DNA of 64,000 nt from Trueperella pyogenes (GCF_001070855.1 NZ_JVLH01000014.1:1-64000); one strand, 5' to 3'. Counted from the stretch's first letter, positions 43,089 to 54,043 are shown. The notes: generated from the letters alone by a model not told the origin. Numbers and translations are program-made.

Positions 43089-46000
43089 TTGGCTGCAAGT
43101 ACCAACACTGCCAACCAGCCCAAGAACCGCATTTCTTTCGCTAAGCTCCGCGAGCCCCTGCAGGCACCGAACCTGCTCGGCCTGCAGACCGAAAGCTTTG
43201 ACTGGTTACTGGGAGACGATGCATGGAAAGCACGCGTGGATGCCGCAAAGGCTGCTGGACGCGTGGATGTTCCGGATGTTTCCGGCCTTGAAGAAATTTT
43301 CCAGGAGATCTCGCCGATTGAAGACGTGGCACGCACCATGTCTTTGTCGTTCCGTGATCACCGTTTGGAGCGACCGAAGTACTCGGTCGAAGAAGCAAAA
43401 GCTAAGGATTACACCTACTCGGCACCCATGTATGTGACCGCCGAGTTCATGAACTACAACACGGGTGAAATTAAGTCCCAGACCGTGTTCATGGGCGATT
43501 TCCCGCTCATGACCCCCCGTGGCACCTTCATTATCAATGGCACCGAGCGTGTCGTTGTCTCTCAGCTGGTCCGTTCTCCCGGTGTCTACTTCGAACGTAC
43601 CTCGGATCGCGGTTCCGACAAGGAAATCTTCAACGCGAAGATCATCCCCAGCCGCGGTGCATGGCTGGAGTTCGAGATCGATAAGCGCGACGCTGTCGGC
43701 GTGCGTATCGACCGTAAGCGTAAGCAGTCGGTAACCCACTTCCTTAAGGCAATTGGCCTGACGGAAGGTGAGATTCGCGAGCAGTTCGCCGCATACCCGA
43801 TTCTTCTTGAGACTCTTGAGAAGGACACCGCGCGTACCCGCGAAGAGGCACTGACCGATATCTACCGCAAGTTGCGCCCGGGTGAGCCCGCAAACGTCGA
43901 GGCCGCTGAAGCGCTCCTGCACAACTTCTACTTCGATCCCAAGCGCTACGACCTGGCAAAGGTCGGTCGCTACAAGATCAACAAGAAGCTCGCGGTTGAT
44001 TCCCCCGAAGGCACCTCTGAACTGGTGCTCTCGATCAACGACATCGTTGCAACGGTGAAGTACCTGCTTGCTCTGCATGCAGGTGAGAAGACCTTCGCAG
44101 GCGTCCGCCACGGCGAGCCCGTCGAGGTTCGCGTCGAGTCCGACGACATCGACCACTTCGGTAACCGTCGTATTCGCGCCGTGGGTGAGCTGATTCAGGC
44201 TCAGGTTCGCACCGGTCTTGCTCGTATGGAGCGCACCGTCCGCGAACGTATGACCACTCAGGAAACGGACTCTATTACTCCGCAATCCCTGATCAACATT
44301 CGTCCCGTCGTTGCTGCAATCAAGGAGTTCTTCGGAACCTCTCAGCTGTCGCAGTTCATGGACCAGAACAACCCGCTGGCCGGTCTGACGCACAAGCGCC
44401 GTCTGTCGGCACTGGGCCCCGGTGGTCTGTCTCGCGATCGCGCCTCCATGGAGGTTCGTGACGTCCACCCCTCGCACTACGGTCGTATGTGCCCGATTGA
44501 AACCCCTGAAGGCCCGAACATTGGTCTGATCGGTTCGCTGGCAACCTTTGCTCGCATCAACCCCTTCGGTTTCATCGAGACCCCCTACCGTATTGTTCGC
44601 AACGGACAGGTGACCGACGAGGTCAAGTACCTGACCGCTGACGATGAAAAGGGACACTTCATCGCTCAGGCTTCTTCGCCTGTCGATGACGAGGGCCACT
44701 TCATTGATGAGCAGGTTCTGTGCCGTGTTGCAGGCGAGGACCCGACGCTGATCGCCCGTGATCGCGTGGATTACATGGACGTTTCCGCACGCCAGATGGT
44801 GTCTGTGGCAACCGCGTTCATTCCCTTCCTTGAGCACGATGACGCAAACCGAGCCCTGATGGGTGCGAACATGCAGCGTCAGGCTGTTCCCTTGCTCACC
44901 ACGGAAGCGCCGCTGGTGGGTACCGGTATGGAACAGCGTGCCGCACATGACTCCGGTGAAATGGTCATCGCTCAGCACTCCGGTGTTGTCACCGAAGTTT
45001 CCGCCGACCTGGTCGTCGTGACCACGGACGAAGGTGGACGCGATACCTACCGCCTCGAAAAGTTCGAGCGCTCGAACCCCGGTAACTGCACCAACCAGCG
45101 CGTCATCGTTGATGAAGGCCAGCGCGTGGAGGTCGGCGATGTCCTCGCTGACGGCCCCGCTACCGACAACGGTGAAGTTGCACTGGGTAAGAACCTGCTG
45201 GTTGCTTACATGTCGTGGGAAGGCCTCAACTACGAGGATGCCATCATCCTGAGCCGTCGCGTTGTCGAAGACGATGTTCTGACCTCGATTCACATCGAAG
45301 AATATGAAGTCGACGCCCGCGAGACCAAGCTTGGTGAAGAAGAGATCACTCGCGATATTCCGAACGTTTCGGAAGAATCGCTGTCTGATCTTGACGAGCG
45401 CGGCATCATTCGTATTGGCGCCGAGGTCACCGCTGGCGACATCCTCGTCGGTAAGGTCACCCCGAAGGGTGAAACCGAGCTGACCTCCGAAGAGCGCCTG
45501 CTGCGCGCAATCTTCGGTGAGAAGGCCCGCGAGGTTCGTGATACCTCGCTGCGCGTTCCCCACGGTGAAGAGGGCATCGTTATTGGCGTTCGTGAATTCA
45601 ACGACGACGAAGACGATCTCAACCCCGGCGTGCGTCAGACCGTTCGCGTCTATGTCGCACAGCGCCGCAAGATCACCATTGGTGACAAGATGGCAGGCCG
45701 TCACGGTAACAAGGGTGTCGTTTCCAAGATCCTCCCGGTCGAAGACATGCCCTTCCTCGAGGACGGAACCCCGGTTGATATCATCCTCAACCCGCTGGGT
45801 GTCCCCGGCCGTATGAACGTCGGTCAGGTCCTCGAGTTCCACCTCGGTTGGCTTGCCCACCAGGGTTGGGACGTTTCGGCAGCTGTCAAGGCCGGCGAAG
45901 AGTGGACCAAGCACCTGCCCAAGGACGGCATTACCGTTGCCCCCGAGACCCCCGTCGCGACCCCGGTCTTCGACGGCCTCGAGGCCGAAGAGCTCGCAGG

Positions 46001-46574
46001 TCTGCTGCGCAACGTCAACCCCAACCGCGATGGTGACGTTCTCACCAACGCCGAGGGCAAGGCGCGTCTCTTCGACGGTCGTTCCGGTGAACCCTTCCCG
46101 TACCCGATCGCAGTGGGCTACGCCTACATGCTCAAGCTGCACCACCTGGTTGACGACAAGATTCACGCTCGCTCGACCGGTCCGTACTCGATGATTACGC
46201 AGCAGCCCCTGGGTGGTAAGGCTCAATTCGGTGGCCAGCGCTTCGGTGAAATGGAAGTGTGGGCCCTGGAGGCGTACGGCGCTGCCTACGCACTGCAGGA
46301 ACTGCTCACCATCAAGTCCGATGACACCACCGGACGTGTCAAGGTTTACGAGGCAATTGTTAAGGGCGAGGACATCCCCGAACCTGGCATCCCCGAATCC
46401 TTCCGTGTTCTGATCCAGGAAATGCGTTCGCTGTGCCTGAACGTCGAAGCTCTCGACGCAGCCGGCAACGTGATTGACCTGCGTGAAGAAGATGACGACT
46501 TCAATGCGCGTGAGGAACTGGGCATCACTCTTGATGCGCGTCCGAACGCCGCGGCGACCATCGATGCGATCTGA
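43089..46574 (+). CDS. rpoB: RNA polymerase beta subunit
   Basis: The 1161-residue beta subunit of RNA polymerase. It starts at a TTG codon preceded by GGGAAGGAC; no ATG or GTG fits better. Conserved blocks include the rifampicin region [20 protein letters not shown] with [17 protein letters not shown], in which the positions commonly mutated in resistant strains (Asp516, His526, Ser531, E. coli numbers) have the susceptible residues; [15 protein letters not shown]; and the C-terminal [17 protein letters not shown]. The actinobacterial-length protein is followed after 9 bp by rpoC. The upstream neighbour is tRNA-Met rather than rplJ-rplL. Confidence 0.98.
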   Translation: MAASTNTANQPKNRISFAKLREPLQAPNLLGLQTESFDWLLGDDAWKARVDAAKAAGRVDVPDVSGLEEIFQEISPIEDVARTMSLSFRDHRLERPKYSVEEAKAKDYTYSAPMYVTAEFMNYNTGEIKSQTVFMGDFPLMTPRGTFIINGTERVVVSQLVRSPGVYFERTSDRGSDKEIFNAKIIPSRGAWLEFEIDKRDAVGVRIDRKRKQSVTHFLKAIGLTEGEIREQFAAYPILLETLEKDTARTREEALTDIYRKLRPGEPANVEAAEALLHNFYFDPKRYDLAKVGRYKINKKLAVDSPEGTSELVLSINDIVATVKYLLALHAGEKTFAGVRHGEPVEVRVESDDIDHFGNRRIRAVGELIQAQVRTGLARMERTVRERMTTQETDSITPQSLINIRPVVAAIKEFFGTSQLSQFMDQNNPLAGLTHKRRLSALGPGGLSRDRASMEVRDVHPSHYGRMCPIETPEGPNIGLIGSLATFARINPFGFIETPYRIVRNGQVTDEVKYLTADDEKGHFIAQASSPVDDEGHFIDEQVLCRVAGEDPTLIARDRVDYMDVSARQMVSVATAFIPFLEHDDANRALMGANMQRQAVPLLTTEAPLVGTGMEQRAAHDSGEMVIAQHSGVVTEVSADLVVVTTDEGGRDTYRLEKFERSNPGNCTNQRVIVDEGQRVEVGDVLADGPATDNGEVALGKNLLVAYMSWEGLNYEDAIILSRRVVEDDVLTSIHIEEYEVDARETKLGEEEITRDIPNVSEESLSDLDERGIIRIGAEVTAGDILVGKVTPKGETELTSEERLLRAIFGEKAREVRDTSLRVPHGEEGIVIGVREFNDDEDDLNPGVRQTVRVYVAQRRKITIGDKMAGRHGNKGVVSKILPVEDMPFLEDGTPVDIILNPLGVPGRMNVGQVLEFHLGWLAHQGWDVSAAVKAGEEWTKHLPKDGITVAPETPVATPVFDGLEAEELAGLLRNVNPNRDGDVLTNAEGKARLFDGRSGEPFPYPIAVGYAYMLKLHHLVDDKIHARSTGPYSMITQQPLGGKAQFGGQRFGEMEVWALEAYGAAYALQELLTIKSDDTTGRVKVYEAIVKGEDIPEPGIPESFRVLIQEMRSLCLNVEALDAAGNVIDLREEDDDFNAREELGITLDARPNAAATIDAI

Positions 46575-46583
46575 TAAGGAGCA

Positions 46584-49500
46584 ATGACTTTGCTGGACGC
46601 CAAGACGTTCGACAGTTTGAAGATCACCCTGGCCACGGGCGAGGATATCGCCTCGTGGAGCCACGGTGAAGTAAAGAAGCCGGAGACCATCAACTACCGT
46701 ACGCTCAAGCCCGAGCGTGACGGCCTGTTCGGTGAGCAGATCTTCGGCCCCACCCGCGACTGGGAATGCGCGTGTGGTAAGTACAAGCGCGTGCGCTACA
46801 AGGGCATCATCTGCGAAAAGTGTGGTGTTGAGGTGACGCGCTCCAAGGTGCGTCGTGAGCGTATGGGTCACATTGACCTGGCCGCCCCCGTCACCCACAT
46901 CTGGTACTTCAAGGGTGTTCCCTCGCGACTGGGCTACGTGCTGGATCTGGCTCCGAAGGACCTGGAAAAGGTCATCTACTTCGCTGCCTACATGATCACC
47001 GAGGTTGACGAAAAGGGCCGTGACGAAGATCTGATGGATCTGCGTTCTGAGCTCGAGGTCGAAAAGACCCACCTCGAGAACCAGCGCGATGCTGCGATCA
47101 ACGAATTCGCAGAGCGCCTGGAAGCAGAGATCGCTGAACTCGAAGCAGGCGATGCATCCGCAACCGAGATCGAGCGCCGCCGCAAGGCAGGCGAACGCGA
47201 TATGGCCAAGATCCGTCGTCGTTACGAGGGCGATATCGAAGGCTTGGAGACGGTGTGGGAGCGCTTTAAGTCCCTCAAGGTCGGTGACCTCGAAGGTGAC
47301 GAGCGCCTCTACCGTGCGATGGTTGCCCGCTATGGCACCTACTTCAAGGGTGACATGGGCGCATCCGCCATCCAGAAGCGTCTGCAGACCTTCGATCTGG
47401 AAAGCGAAGTTGAACAGCTTCGTACAATCATCCAGAACGAAAACGGCCCGCGTAAGACACGCGCCATCAAGCGTCTGAAGGTTATCAACGCATTCGTAGC
47501 TACCGGCAACAAGCCCGAGTCCATGGTTCTGACGAAGATTCCGGTTATTCCGCCGGATCTGCGCCCCATGGTTCAGCTTGATGGTGGCCGTTTCGCGACC
47601 TCTGACCTCAACGATCTGTACCGTCGCGTGATCAACCGCAACACCCGACTCAAGCGCCTGCTCGAGCTGGGCGCGCCTGAGATCATCGTCAACAACGAGA
47701 AGCGCATGCTTCAGGAATCTGTTGACGCGCTCTTCGATAACGGACGTCGTGGCCGCCCCGTTGCAGGCCCCGGTAACCGTCCGTTGAAGTCGATCTCTGA
47801 CATGCTCAAGGGTAAGCAGGGTCGTTTCCGTCAGAACCTTCTGGGTAAGCGCGTCGACTACTCGGGTCGTTCCGTTATCGTCGTCGGCCCGCAGCTGAAG
47901 CTCCACCAGTGTGGTCTGCCCAAGCAGATGGCTCTGGAACTCTTCAAGCCCTTCGTCATGAAGCGCCTGGTTGAGAAGAACTTCGCCCAGAATGTGAAGG
48001 CTGCAAAGCGCAAGGTTGAACGCCAGCGCCCCGAGGTGTGGGACGTCCTCGACGACGTCATCCGCGAGCACCCCGTGCTGCTGAACCGTGCACCTACGCT
48101 GCACCGCCTGGGTATTCAGGCCTTCGAGCCCCAGCTCATTGAAGGTAAGGCAATCCAGCTGCACCCGCTGGCTTGTGGCGCCTTCAACGCAGACTTCGAC
48201 GGTGACCAGATGGCAGTTCACCTGCCCCTTGGCGCAGAGGCACAGGCCGAGGCCCGTATCCTCATGCTGTCGACCAACAACATTCTGAAGCCCTCTGATG
48301 GACGCCCCGTTGCCATGCCTTCGCAGGACATGATCATCGGCCTGTTCCACCTGACTTCGGATCCCGATCCGTCGCTTCCGGTCGCTCGTGATGAGAACGG
48401 CGAGGAAATCATCCCCGTCTACTCAACGGTTGCTGAAGCACGCATGGCCTTCGACAACGGTGATCTTCACCTGAACCAGCGCGCACGTATCCGCTTCGCG
48501 GGTATTGTTCCGCCGCTGGATTGGGAAGCACCCGAGGGCTGGAGTGAAGGCGACGACATCATTCTGGAAACCTCGCTGGGCCGCGCGATCTTCAACGAGC
48601 AGCTCCCTGTCGACTACCCCTTCGTTAACGAAGTTGTCGGCAAGAAGCAGCTGGGCCAGATCGTCAACACCCTGACCGAGCGTTACCCGAATGTTCTGGT
48701 TGCTGACTGCCTTGATGCACTCAAGTCCGCTGGTTTCCACTGGTCGACTTGGTCGGGCATCACCATTGCCTTCTCGGACATTCAGGCATCGCCGAACAAG
48801 CGTGCAATCCTTGCCCGTTACGAGGCCAAGGCCGCTGAGATCCAGGATCAGTTCGAGACCGGTATCATCCTCGAGGAAACCCGCTACGAAGAGCTGGTTG
48901 ACCTGTGGCTGAAGTGCACCGAAGAGGTCGCAGAAGATATGCGCGATCACTTCTCCGCACGTAACACCGTGTACCGAATGGTTTCATCCGGTGCTCGTGG
49001 TAACTGGTCGCAGGTTCAGCAGCTGGCTGGTATGCGTGGTCTGGTGTCTGACCCGAAGCAGAAGCTGATCGAGCAGCCCATTAAGGCGAACTACCGCGAG
49101 GGCCTGACGGTTCTCGAGTACTTCATCGCTACCCACGGCGCTCGTAAGGGTCTTGCTGATACCGCACTTCGTACCGCTGAGTCTGGTTACCTGACCCGTC
49201 GTCTCGTCGACGTCTCGCAGGACGTGATCGTTCGCGAGGCCGACTGTGGCACCCGTCAGGGCGTGCGCATCAAGATCGCGCAGAAGAACTCTGCGGGTGA
49301 ATGGGAAGCAGTGGACACCATTGAAACCACTGCCTACGCACGTACTCTGGCCCGCGATGCGGTTGCGGAAGATGGCACTGTCGTCGCCCACGCTGGCGAT
49401 GACCTCGGTGATGCACGGCTTGCTGAGCTGGTTGCAGCCGGAGTCGAGGAAGTTGTCTGCCGTTCCGTCCTGACCTGTGAGTCTCAGGTTGGTACCTGTG

Positions 49501-50489
49501 CGACCTGCTACGGTCGTTCACTGGCCACCGGCAAGCAGGTGGATATCGGCGAGGCCGTTGGTATTATCGCCGCCCAGTCGATTGGCGAGCCCGGTACCCA
49601 GCTGACGATGCGTACCTTCCACACCGGTGGCGCGGCCTCGGCAGCTGACATTACCCAGGGTCTGCCTCGTGTTCAGGAGCTCTTCGAAGCGCGTAGCCCG
49701 AAGGTCGAAGCCAAGATGAACGAGGCCGCTGGCCGCGTTCACATTGACGATGAAGATCCCTCGGTACGCCGCATCGTTATCATCCGTGATGACGGTAAGG
49801 AAGATTCGGTCGTCGAGGTTTCTCGTCGCCAGAAGCTTCTGGTTGAAGAGGGCCAGCACATCGATGCCGGTACCGCACTGACCGAAGGCCAGCTGGATCC
49901 CAAGGAAGTTCTGCGCATCATGGGCCGCAACGTGGCTCAGAAGCAGCTTGTGGACGAGGTCCAGAAGGTGTACCGCGATCAGGGCGTTGGTATCCACTCC
50001 AAGCACATCGAGGTTATCGTCCGCCAGATGCTCCGCAAGGTCACCATCCTGGAGCCCGGCGACACCTCCTTCATGCCCGGCGAACTCGTCGACCGTATGG
50101 CCTACTTGGCGCAAAACCGCAAGGTTGCTGCTGAAGGTGGTCAGCCTGCATCCGGTCGTCAGATGCTCATGGGCATCACGAAGGCCTCGCTGGCAACCGA
50201 CTCCTGGTTGTCCGCAGCGTCCTTCCAGGAGACCACGAAGGTTCTGACCGAGGCCGCTATGAACGGCAAGTCGGATCAGCTTCTTGGCCTCAAGGAGAAC
50301 GTCATTCTCGGTAAGCTCATCCCGGCAGGTACCGGCCTGTCGCGTTACAACAACGTTACGGTTGAGCCCACGCCCGAGGCAATGGCGAACTCGAACTACT
50401 CCGAGCTCGATTTCCAAGATGGCCAGGTGTCCGCGGACTTCCTGGATGCCCTTGGAGCGATCGACTTCGGTATGACCTTCAAGGAGTAA
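46584..50489 (+). CDS. rpoC: RNA polymerase beta' subunit
   Basis: The 1301-residue catalytic subunit. The first zinc site is [19 protein letters not shown], the catalytic Mg motif is NADFDGDQM, and the second zinc site is in [18 protein letters not shown]. The C-terminus is complete ([18 protein letters not shown]). Its ribosome site is AAGGAG. Codon use is the strongly biased pattern of highly expressed genes. The final 58 bp are repeated at 52888-52945 beyond an inserted surface-protein gene, so the present 3' end may have been exchanged during that insertion. Confidence 0.98.
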   Translation: MTLLDAKTFDSLKITLATGEDIASWSHGEVKKPETINYRTLKPERDGLFGEQIFGPTRDWECACGKYKRVRYKGIICEKCGVEVTRSKVRRERMGHIDLAAPVTHIWYFKGVPSRLGYVLDLAPKDLEKVIYFAAYMITEVDEKGRDEDLMDLRSELEVEKTHLENQRDAAINEFAERLEAEIAELEAGDASATEIERRRKAGERDMAKIRRRYEGDIEGLETVWERFKSLKVGDLEGDERLYRAMVARYGTYFKGDMGASAIQKRLQTFDLESEVEQLRTIIQNENGPRKTRAIKRLKVINAFVATGNKPESMVLTKIPVIPPDLRPMVQLDGGRFATSDLNDLYRRVINRNTRLKRLLELGAPEIIVNNEKRMLQESVDALFDNGRRGRPVAGPGNRPLKSISDMLKGKQGRFRQNLLGKRVDYSGRSVIVVGPQLKLHQCGLPKQMALELFKPFVMKRLVEKNFAQNVKAAKRKVERQRPEVWDVLDDVIREHPVLLNRAPTLHRLGIQAFEPQLIEGKAIQLHPLACGAFNADFDGDQMAVHLPLGAEAQAEARILMLSTNNILKPSDGRPVAMPSQDMIIGLFHLTSDPDPSLPVARDENGEEIIPVYSTVAEARMAFDNGDLHLNQRARIRFAGIVPPLDWEAPEGWSEGDDIILETSLGRAIFNEQLPVDYPFVNEVVGKKQLGQIVNTLTERYPNVLVADCLDALKSAGFHWSTWSGITIAFSDIQASPNKRAILARYEAKAAEIQDQFETGIILEETRYEELVDLWLKCTEEVAEDMRDHFSARNTVYRMVSSGARGNWSQVQQLAGMRGLVSDPKQKLIEQPIKANYREGLTVLEYFIATHGARKGLADTALRTAESGYLTRRLVDVSQDVIVREADCGTRQGVRIKIAQKNSAGEWEAVDTIETTAYARTLARDAVAEDGTVVAHAGDDLGDARLAELVAAGVEEVVCRSVLTCESQVGTCATCYGRSLATGKQVDIGEAVGIIAAQSIGEPGTQLTMRTFHTGGAASAADITQGLPRVQELFEARSPKVEAKMNEAAGRVHIDDEDPSVRRIVIIRDDGKEDSVVEVSRRQKLLVEEGQHIDAGTALTEGQLDPKEVLRIMGRNVAQKQLVDEVQKVYRDQGVGIHSKHIEVIVRQMLRKVTILEPGDTSFMPGELVDRMAYLAQNRKVAAEGGQPASGRQMLMGITKASLATDSWLSAASFQETTKVLTEAAMNGKSDQLLGLKENVILGKLIPAGTGLSRYNNVTVEPTPEAMANSNYSELDFQDGQVSADFLDALGAIDFGMTFKE
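50432..50489 (+). repeat. Left copy of 58-bp rpoC 3'-end direct repeat
   Basis: The last 58 bp of rpoC, matched by 52888-52945 at 55 of 58 positions. The three differences are all third-codon changes (Gly, Ala, Asp), so both copies encode the same peptide and stop. Confidence 0.95.
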
Positions 50490-50513
50490 CCGCCTCAGCG
50501 GTTTCCTGAAGTT

Positions 50514-50554
50514 CCCCGGCCTCTTCCGCATAAGCGCGACGAGGCCGGGGTTCC
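50514..50554 (+). terminator. Terminator after rpoC
   Basis: A 10-bp stem CCCCGGCCTC with GAGGCCGGGG and a 17-nt loop, followed by TTCCTTG. Confidence 0.78.
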
Positions 50555-50722
50555 TTGTCGTGTCTGCTTGTTTGCCCTGAGCGCGCCGGGGATGTCTCAC
50601 GGCGGCGCAGATCAAGCACTAGCGGCGACGATCGAACTTGAAGAGTTCAACCATTTGGAAAGCTGACGCGCGGATGCTAGATTGGCCGCATACTATCCAT
50701 CAACGCTTAAGGATGTCTCCTC

Positions 50723-52195
50723 ATGCGCCTGTCCAAGAAACTGGTCATTGCAGCGCTCGGCTCCGCGACCCTCGTTCTCAACTCGGTGGCAGCTTTCGCC
50801 GCCGGTCCCACGATTGAGGATACGGAAGGGCCGCTTGTCCGGATCGCCATCTCCGACAAGCTCAACTGCTCGATCAACTATCAGGGCGATAGGTACAACG
50901 AGTTCTACAACGGTCGATCCCCTCATCAGTCTCCAGCCGACTGTGGAACCTTCCTCGCTGTGGGATCCGAGCTCTTCGGTCCGAAGGAGCTGCATTCGCC
51001 AGCTGCGAGGAAGATGGGGACGATCGCCTGGACGCCGGTCTCGCAAACGAAGTCAGGAACGGGTACTCAAGCCGATCCGTGGGTCCTCACGACTGTCGTT
51101 CGCGGCGGTGGATTCGAGATCACGCAGACGGACACCTACTCAACGGGCAATGACTTCTACGCGACGACCTCGTCGGTGAAGAACATCTCGGATGCAGCTC
51201 AGGATTTTACTCTCTACCACGCGGCGGATTGCTTCCTCCAGGACAACGATTACGGCTTCGGTGAGTACGACGAGAGCACAGGGACGGTCATCTGCCGAGC
51301 GAAGGATCCGGAAACCGGCCAGCATACGGATCGTGGTCGAGTTGAGCAGTTCATCCCGACGACCGCCGGTTCGAACTACTACTACAGTTCCTATAACGAG
51401 GTCTGGGATAAGCTCAAGGATCGCGCGCCGCTGCCCAACAAGCTCGAGCGAGCAGATTCCAACCGGGACAACGGCATGGCTCTGAGCTGGACTCGTACCC
51501 TCGAGCCGAATGCGACGGCCGACTACTCTCTCGTCACCTCCTTCTCGCCGAAGGGCCAGGTCGCGCTGTCCTCCGCGACGTGCGCCGTCGCCCAGCCGGG
51601 CGCCGACTCCACCGCGACGCGCACCATCGGCGTGACGATCACGAACCCGAACCGTGATGTCAAGTCGGTTCAGACGGTCATTGCGACCCTGTCGGACGAC
51701 GCCACCTACGTTCCCCAGTCGGTCAGCGGCGCCCCCGAGCCGACGGTCGCGGGTAAGGTTCTGACCTTCAAGAATCTGGAGCTTCCCGCCAACGGGTCGG
51801 TGAAGTTCTCGTTCCTTATTGCAGGCAGCGCTGAGGTTACTCCGCTCGTGAAGATCTCGGGGACGACGACGAGTGGTGCAGCCATCGTCGAGTCCGATAC
51901 CTCGCAGTCTTCGACGTGCGATTTCCCCGAGCTTCCGACTCCCGAGCAGTCCCAGCCGACTCCTGAGCAGCCGCAGCCCACTGCCGAGCAGTCCCAGCCG
52001 ACTCCTGAGCATTCGCAGCCTACTGCCGAGCAGTCCCAGCCGACTCCTGAGCAGGTGCAGCCCACGGGCGGCAAGAGCACTGAAGGCAACAAGCTTGCCA
52101 GCACTGGCGCAAACACCGGAGTTGCCATCGCGCTCGTCGGCCTGCTAGGCGTCGCCGGCGTCGGCCTCGTAGCGGCGAGGCGCCGCGCACACTGA
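50723..52195 (+). CDS. Sortase-anchored surface protein with seven-residue repeats (LASTG signal)
   Basis: A 490-residue exported protein: signal peptide (KKLVIAALGSATLVLNSVAAFAAG), a beta-rich domain with paired cysteines (LNCSINYQG, ADCGTFLAVG, AADCFLQDN, TVICRAKD), a DUF11-like domain (about 285-395), six seven-residue repeats of the form T-P/A-E-Q/H-x-Q-P, then the sorting motif LASTG, a hydrophobic helix and ARRRAH. It is the intact gene of a segment bounded by two copies of the rpoC end, between two housekeeping operons where such a gene is unexpected. Somewhat richer in GC and in CGG/TCG codons than its neighbours. The function of the N-terminal domain is not recognised; an adhesin is likely. 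Confidence 0.82.
   Translation: MRLSKKLVIAALGSATLVLNSVAAFAAGPTIEDTEGPLVRIAISDKLNCSINYQGDRYNEFYNGRSPHQSPADCGTFLAVGSELFGPKELHSPAARKMGTIAWTPVSQTKSGTGTQADPWVLTTVVRGGGFEITQTDTYSTGNDFYATTSSVKNISDAAQDFTLYHAADCFLQDNDYGFGEYDESTGTVICRAKDPETGQHTDRGRVEQFIPTTAGSNYYYSSYNEVWDKLKDRAPLPNKLERADSNRDNGMALSWTRTLEPNATADYSLVTSFSPKGQVALSSATCAVAQPGADSTATRTIGVTITNPNRDVKSVQTVIATLSDDATYVPQSVSGAPEPTVAGKVLTFKNLELPANGSVKFSFLIAGSAEVTPLVKISGTTTSGAAIVESDTSQSSTCDFPELPTPEQSQPTPEQPQPTAEQSQPTPEHSQPTAEQSQPTPEQVQPTGGKSTEGNKLASTGANTGVAIALVGLLGVAGVGLVAARRRAH
51938..52063 (+). repeat. Six tandem 21-bp repeats encoding TPEQxQP units
   Basis: Six direct 21-bp units within the surface protein gene, encoding T(P/A)E(Q/H)(S/P/V)QP. They form the wall-spanning stalk before the LASTG signal and are prone to change in copy number. 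Confidence 0.9.
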
Positions 52196-52220
52196 TCGGA
52201 GATCCGGTCGACAACGTCAC

Positions 52221-52252
52221 AGGGCCCGGTCCCCGCGAGGGGGCCGGGCCCT
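52221..52252 (+). terminator. Hairpin after the LASTG surface gene
   Basis: A 14-bp stem AGGGCCCGGTCCCC with GGGGGCCGGGCCCT (one wobble) and loop GCGA; no T run follows. The stretch from here to 52613 holds no recognisable gene and may contain the promoter of the broken gene at 52614. Confidence 0.7.
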
Positions 52253-52613
52253 CGTGCATCCCTGTGATTGCCATCGTCGGTGACGGGGCTGATACCGCCG
52301 TGGCGCCCCGGCATAAGCTCCGCGGGCCCGACCTCGGCCAGGGAGCGAGGCTGTCGGGGAGAGAGACTTTCCACGTAGGTCGCGAAGCATGCGGGCGCCA
52401 GCTTGCCCACTCTGACAGATTGTGCACGCAATCCGACAGAACGGACGAGGCCCCACGACGCAGGGGCGACCGTGCGGTTGAATAGGTGGTGGCGGTTCCC
52501 AACTGCCCTCTGGTCTGCGGCGACCTGCGTCGATGGAGACATACACAGGGAAGGTAAGGGAGCTGATCTGGCTCTGGGATGCAGGGTTTCGGAACTGAAA
52601 GAGGACATCAACA

Positions 52614-52887
52614 ATGCTTTCCATCAACTGGTCTGATGTGTGGAAGATGGTTGAGTCGATCAAGGTCCCCCTGATCGTCATCGGCGTGGCGCTGGCGCTC
52701 GCCAGCATCGTCTCCCTCGCTGTCGAAGAACAATCCGACGACGTCCTTCCTGGACGGCCTCCACAACGCTGGCTTCACCACGAACGATGAGCTGACGAAC
52801 CTATACACCTCCTACCGCGCTGAGCGCCCCGAGGTCGGCATGTTCAAGGCCGATTGGTCGCTGCCTGAACCCACGTAGGACAAGTAT
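52614..52887 (+). pseudogene. Truncated, frameshifted remnant of a GH3-type beta-glucosidase gene
   Basis: The first frame from ATG 52614 encodes a start typical of membrane-tethered actinobacterial beta-glucosidases (MLSINWSDVWKMVESIKV, then the helix PLIVIGVALALASIVSLAV) and stops at 52790 after a frameshift. A second frame from 52744 continues with FLDGLHNAGFTTNDELTNLY and RAERPEVGMFKADWSLPEPT, resembling the next conserved segment of the family, ending at a TAG at 52876. The stretch normally lying between these parts is missing, and the gene stops at the rpoC repeat at 52888. It is a dead fragment; the GH3 assignment rests on pattern memory. Confidence 0.55.
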
Positions 52888-52945
52888 CGCGGACTTCCTG
52901 GATGCCCTTGGTGCAATCGATTTCGGTATGACCTTCAAGGAGTAA
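52888..52945 (+). repeat. Right copy of rpoC 3'-end repeat (rpoC remnant)
   Basis: A partial gene copy encoding only the final 18 residues and stop of RpoC ([18 protein letters not shown]), in the same orientation as rpoC, without a start. Differences from the left copy are synonymous. It is followed by its own terminator at 52999, so it probably marks the original end of the rpoBC operon or that of a donor strain. Confidence 0.92.
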
Positions 52946-52998
52946 TCCTGTCGAAGCTGTTTCGGTTGTAATCGAATGGCTTCGTGATTGACGGTCGG

Positions 52999-53033
52999 AA
53001 GGCCCGGTCTGCTTGTGCAGACCGGGCCTTTAC
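52999..53033 (+). terminator. Strong terminator downstream of the rpoC remnant
   Basis: A perfect 14-bp stem AAGGCCCGGTCTGC with GCAGACCGGGCCTT, loop TTGT, then TACC. It has the placement expected of an rpoC terminator. From 53034 to 53252 nothing recognisable is seen. Confidence 0.82.
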
Positions 53034-53252
53034 CGTTTCTGCGTGGCGGCTAAGACCTTCGTCTATCCTCTGCTGTTATCCCGATGTGTGTCGTTATATC
53101 AGGACCGGTCGGTGTCCTCCGTCTGTCTTCTGTCGTCCGCGGCGCGTCGTCCTTCGCACTCTGCCCTTCGCACTTCTCACTCCGTACTCCGCCATCTCCT
53201 GGTTTAGCTCACTGATTCCGGGCCTATTGCTGTTCTGATGCCGCAGGTGAGT

Positions 53253-53312
53253 GAGCGAAAACAGGAATAGGGGAGCGAAATCAGGAATGGGGGAGCTAAG
53301 ACAGAAGTGGTC
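53253..53312 (+). repeat. Three degenerate 20-bp tandem repeats upstream of rpsL
   Basis: Units begin at 53253, 53273 and 53293, each opening with GAGC(G/T)AA and continuing AxCAGxAxTGG-like. The period is exactly 20 bp, so the units face about the same side of the helix. They end 31 bp before a promoter candidate. Confidence 0.75.
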
Positions 53313-53342
53313 AGTCCCACAAATAATGTGAACAATCTGGCT

Positions 53343-53372
53343 TTGACGGGAGTGGGAATAGCTGACTATCCT
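53343..53372 (+). promoter_or_regulatory. Probable promoter of rpsL-rpsG-fusA
   Basis: TTGACG (53343-53348), 18 bases, TATCCT (53367-53372), with TGAC ahead of the -10. The transcript would have a leader of nearly 300 nt, which ends in a GGTTTAAGG/CCTTAAACC hairpin at 53621-53642 just before the rpsL ribosome site. Confidence 0.5.
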
Positions 53373-53668
53373 TGAACGCGGTACCCGTGACTGTACGGGT
53401 TTCCTATGTCCACATTATGTGTGGACGGTTCCCGAGCGGTTCTTCTCCGTGATTTTATCGCGGCGACTATGAGCCAAATGTGGAACGCGCGGGCTCCCTC
53501 CGTCGGAGCTCCGGGTGTCATTCTCTGACGCGGCTAGGCCTCGTTATCATGGCACACCGGCCCCTGGCGGATCGCTGTGCGCGCTGGGGGATTCAAACAG
53601 TCGCGGAAGACTGAGACATGGGTTTAAGGAAATCCTTAAACCGTAGACGGAATTGAACTGGAGAACCA

Positions 53669-54043
53669 GTGCCTACCATTCAGCAGCTCGTCCGCAAGGG
53701 CCGCAGCTCCAAGCGTGCGAAGGTGAAGACCCCCGCGCTTAAGGGCTCGCCCCAGCGTCGCGGCGTGTGCACCCGTGTGTACACCACAACCCCTAAGAAG
53801 CCGAACTCGGCTCTACGTAAGGTCGCTCGTGTGCGCCTTTCGTCTGGCATCGAGGTCACCGCGTACATTCCCGGTGAAGGCCACAACCTGCAGGAACACT
53901 CGATCGTCCTCGTTCGTGGCGGCCGTGTGAAGGACCTCCCCGGCGTGCGTTACCGCATCGTCCGTGGCGCTCTCGACACCCAGGGTGTCCGTGGTCGCCA
54001 GCAGGCCCGTTCCCGTTACGGCGCAAAGAAGGAGAAGAAGTAA
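53669..54043 (+). CDS. rpsL: 30S ribosomal protein S12
   Basis: A 124-residue S12, starting at GTG 53669 after GGAGAACC. The sequence is typical: [34 protein letters not shown] and [16 protein letters not shown]. The residues altered in streptomycin-resistant mutants (Lys43, Lys88) are wild type. The stop codon shares one base with the rpsG start. Confidence 0.98.
   Translation: MPTIQQLVRKGRSSKRAKVKTPALKGSPQRRGVCTRVYTTTPKKPNSALRKVARVRLSSGIEVTAYIPGEGHNLQEHSIVLVRGGRVKDLPGVRYRIVRGALDTQGVRGRQQARSRYGAKKEKK

Noticed and set aside
43206-48350. A 1714-codon open frame on the minus strand across rpoB and rpoC
   Set aside because: It lies entirely antisense to two certain genes and spans their junction. 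The biased codon use of highly expressed high-GC genes leaves one antisense frame free of stops. No signal, domain or ribosome site is seen.
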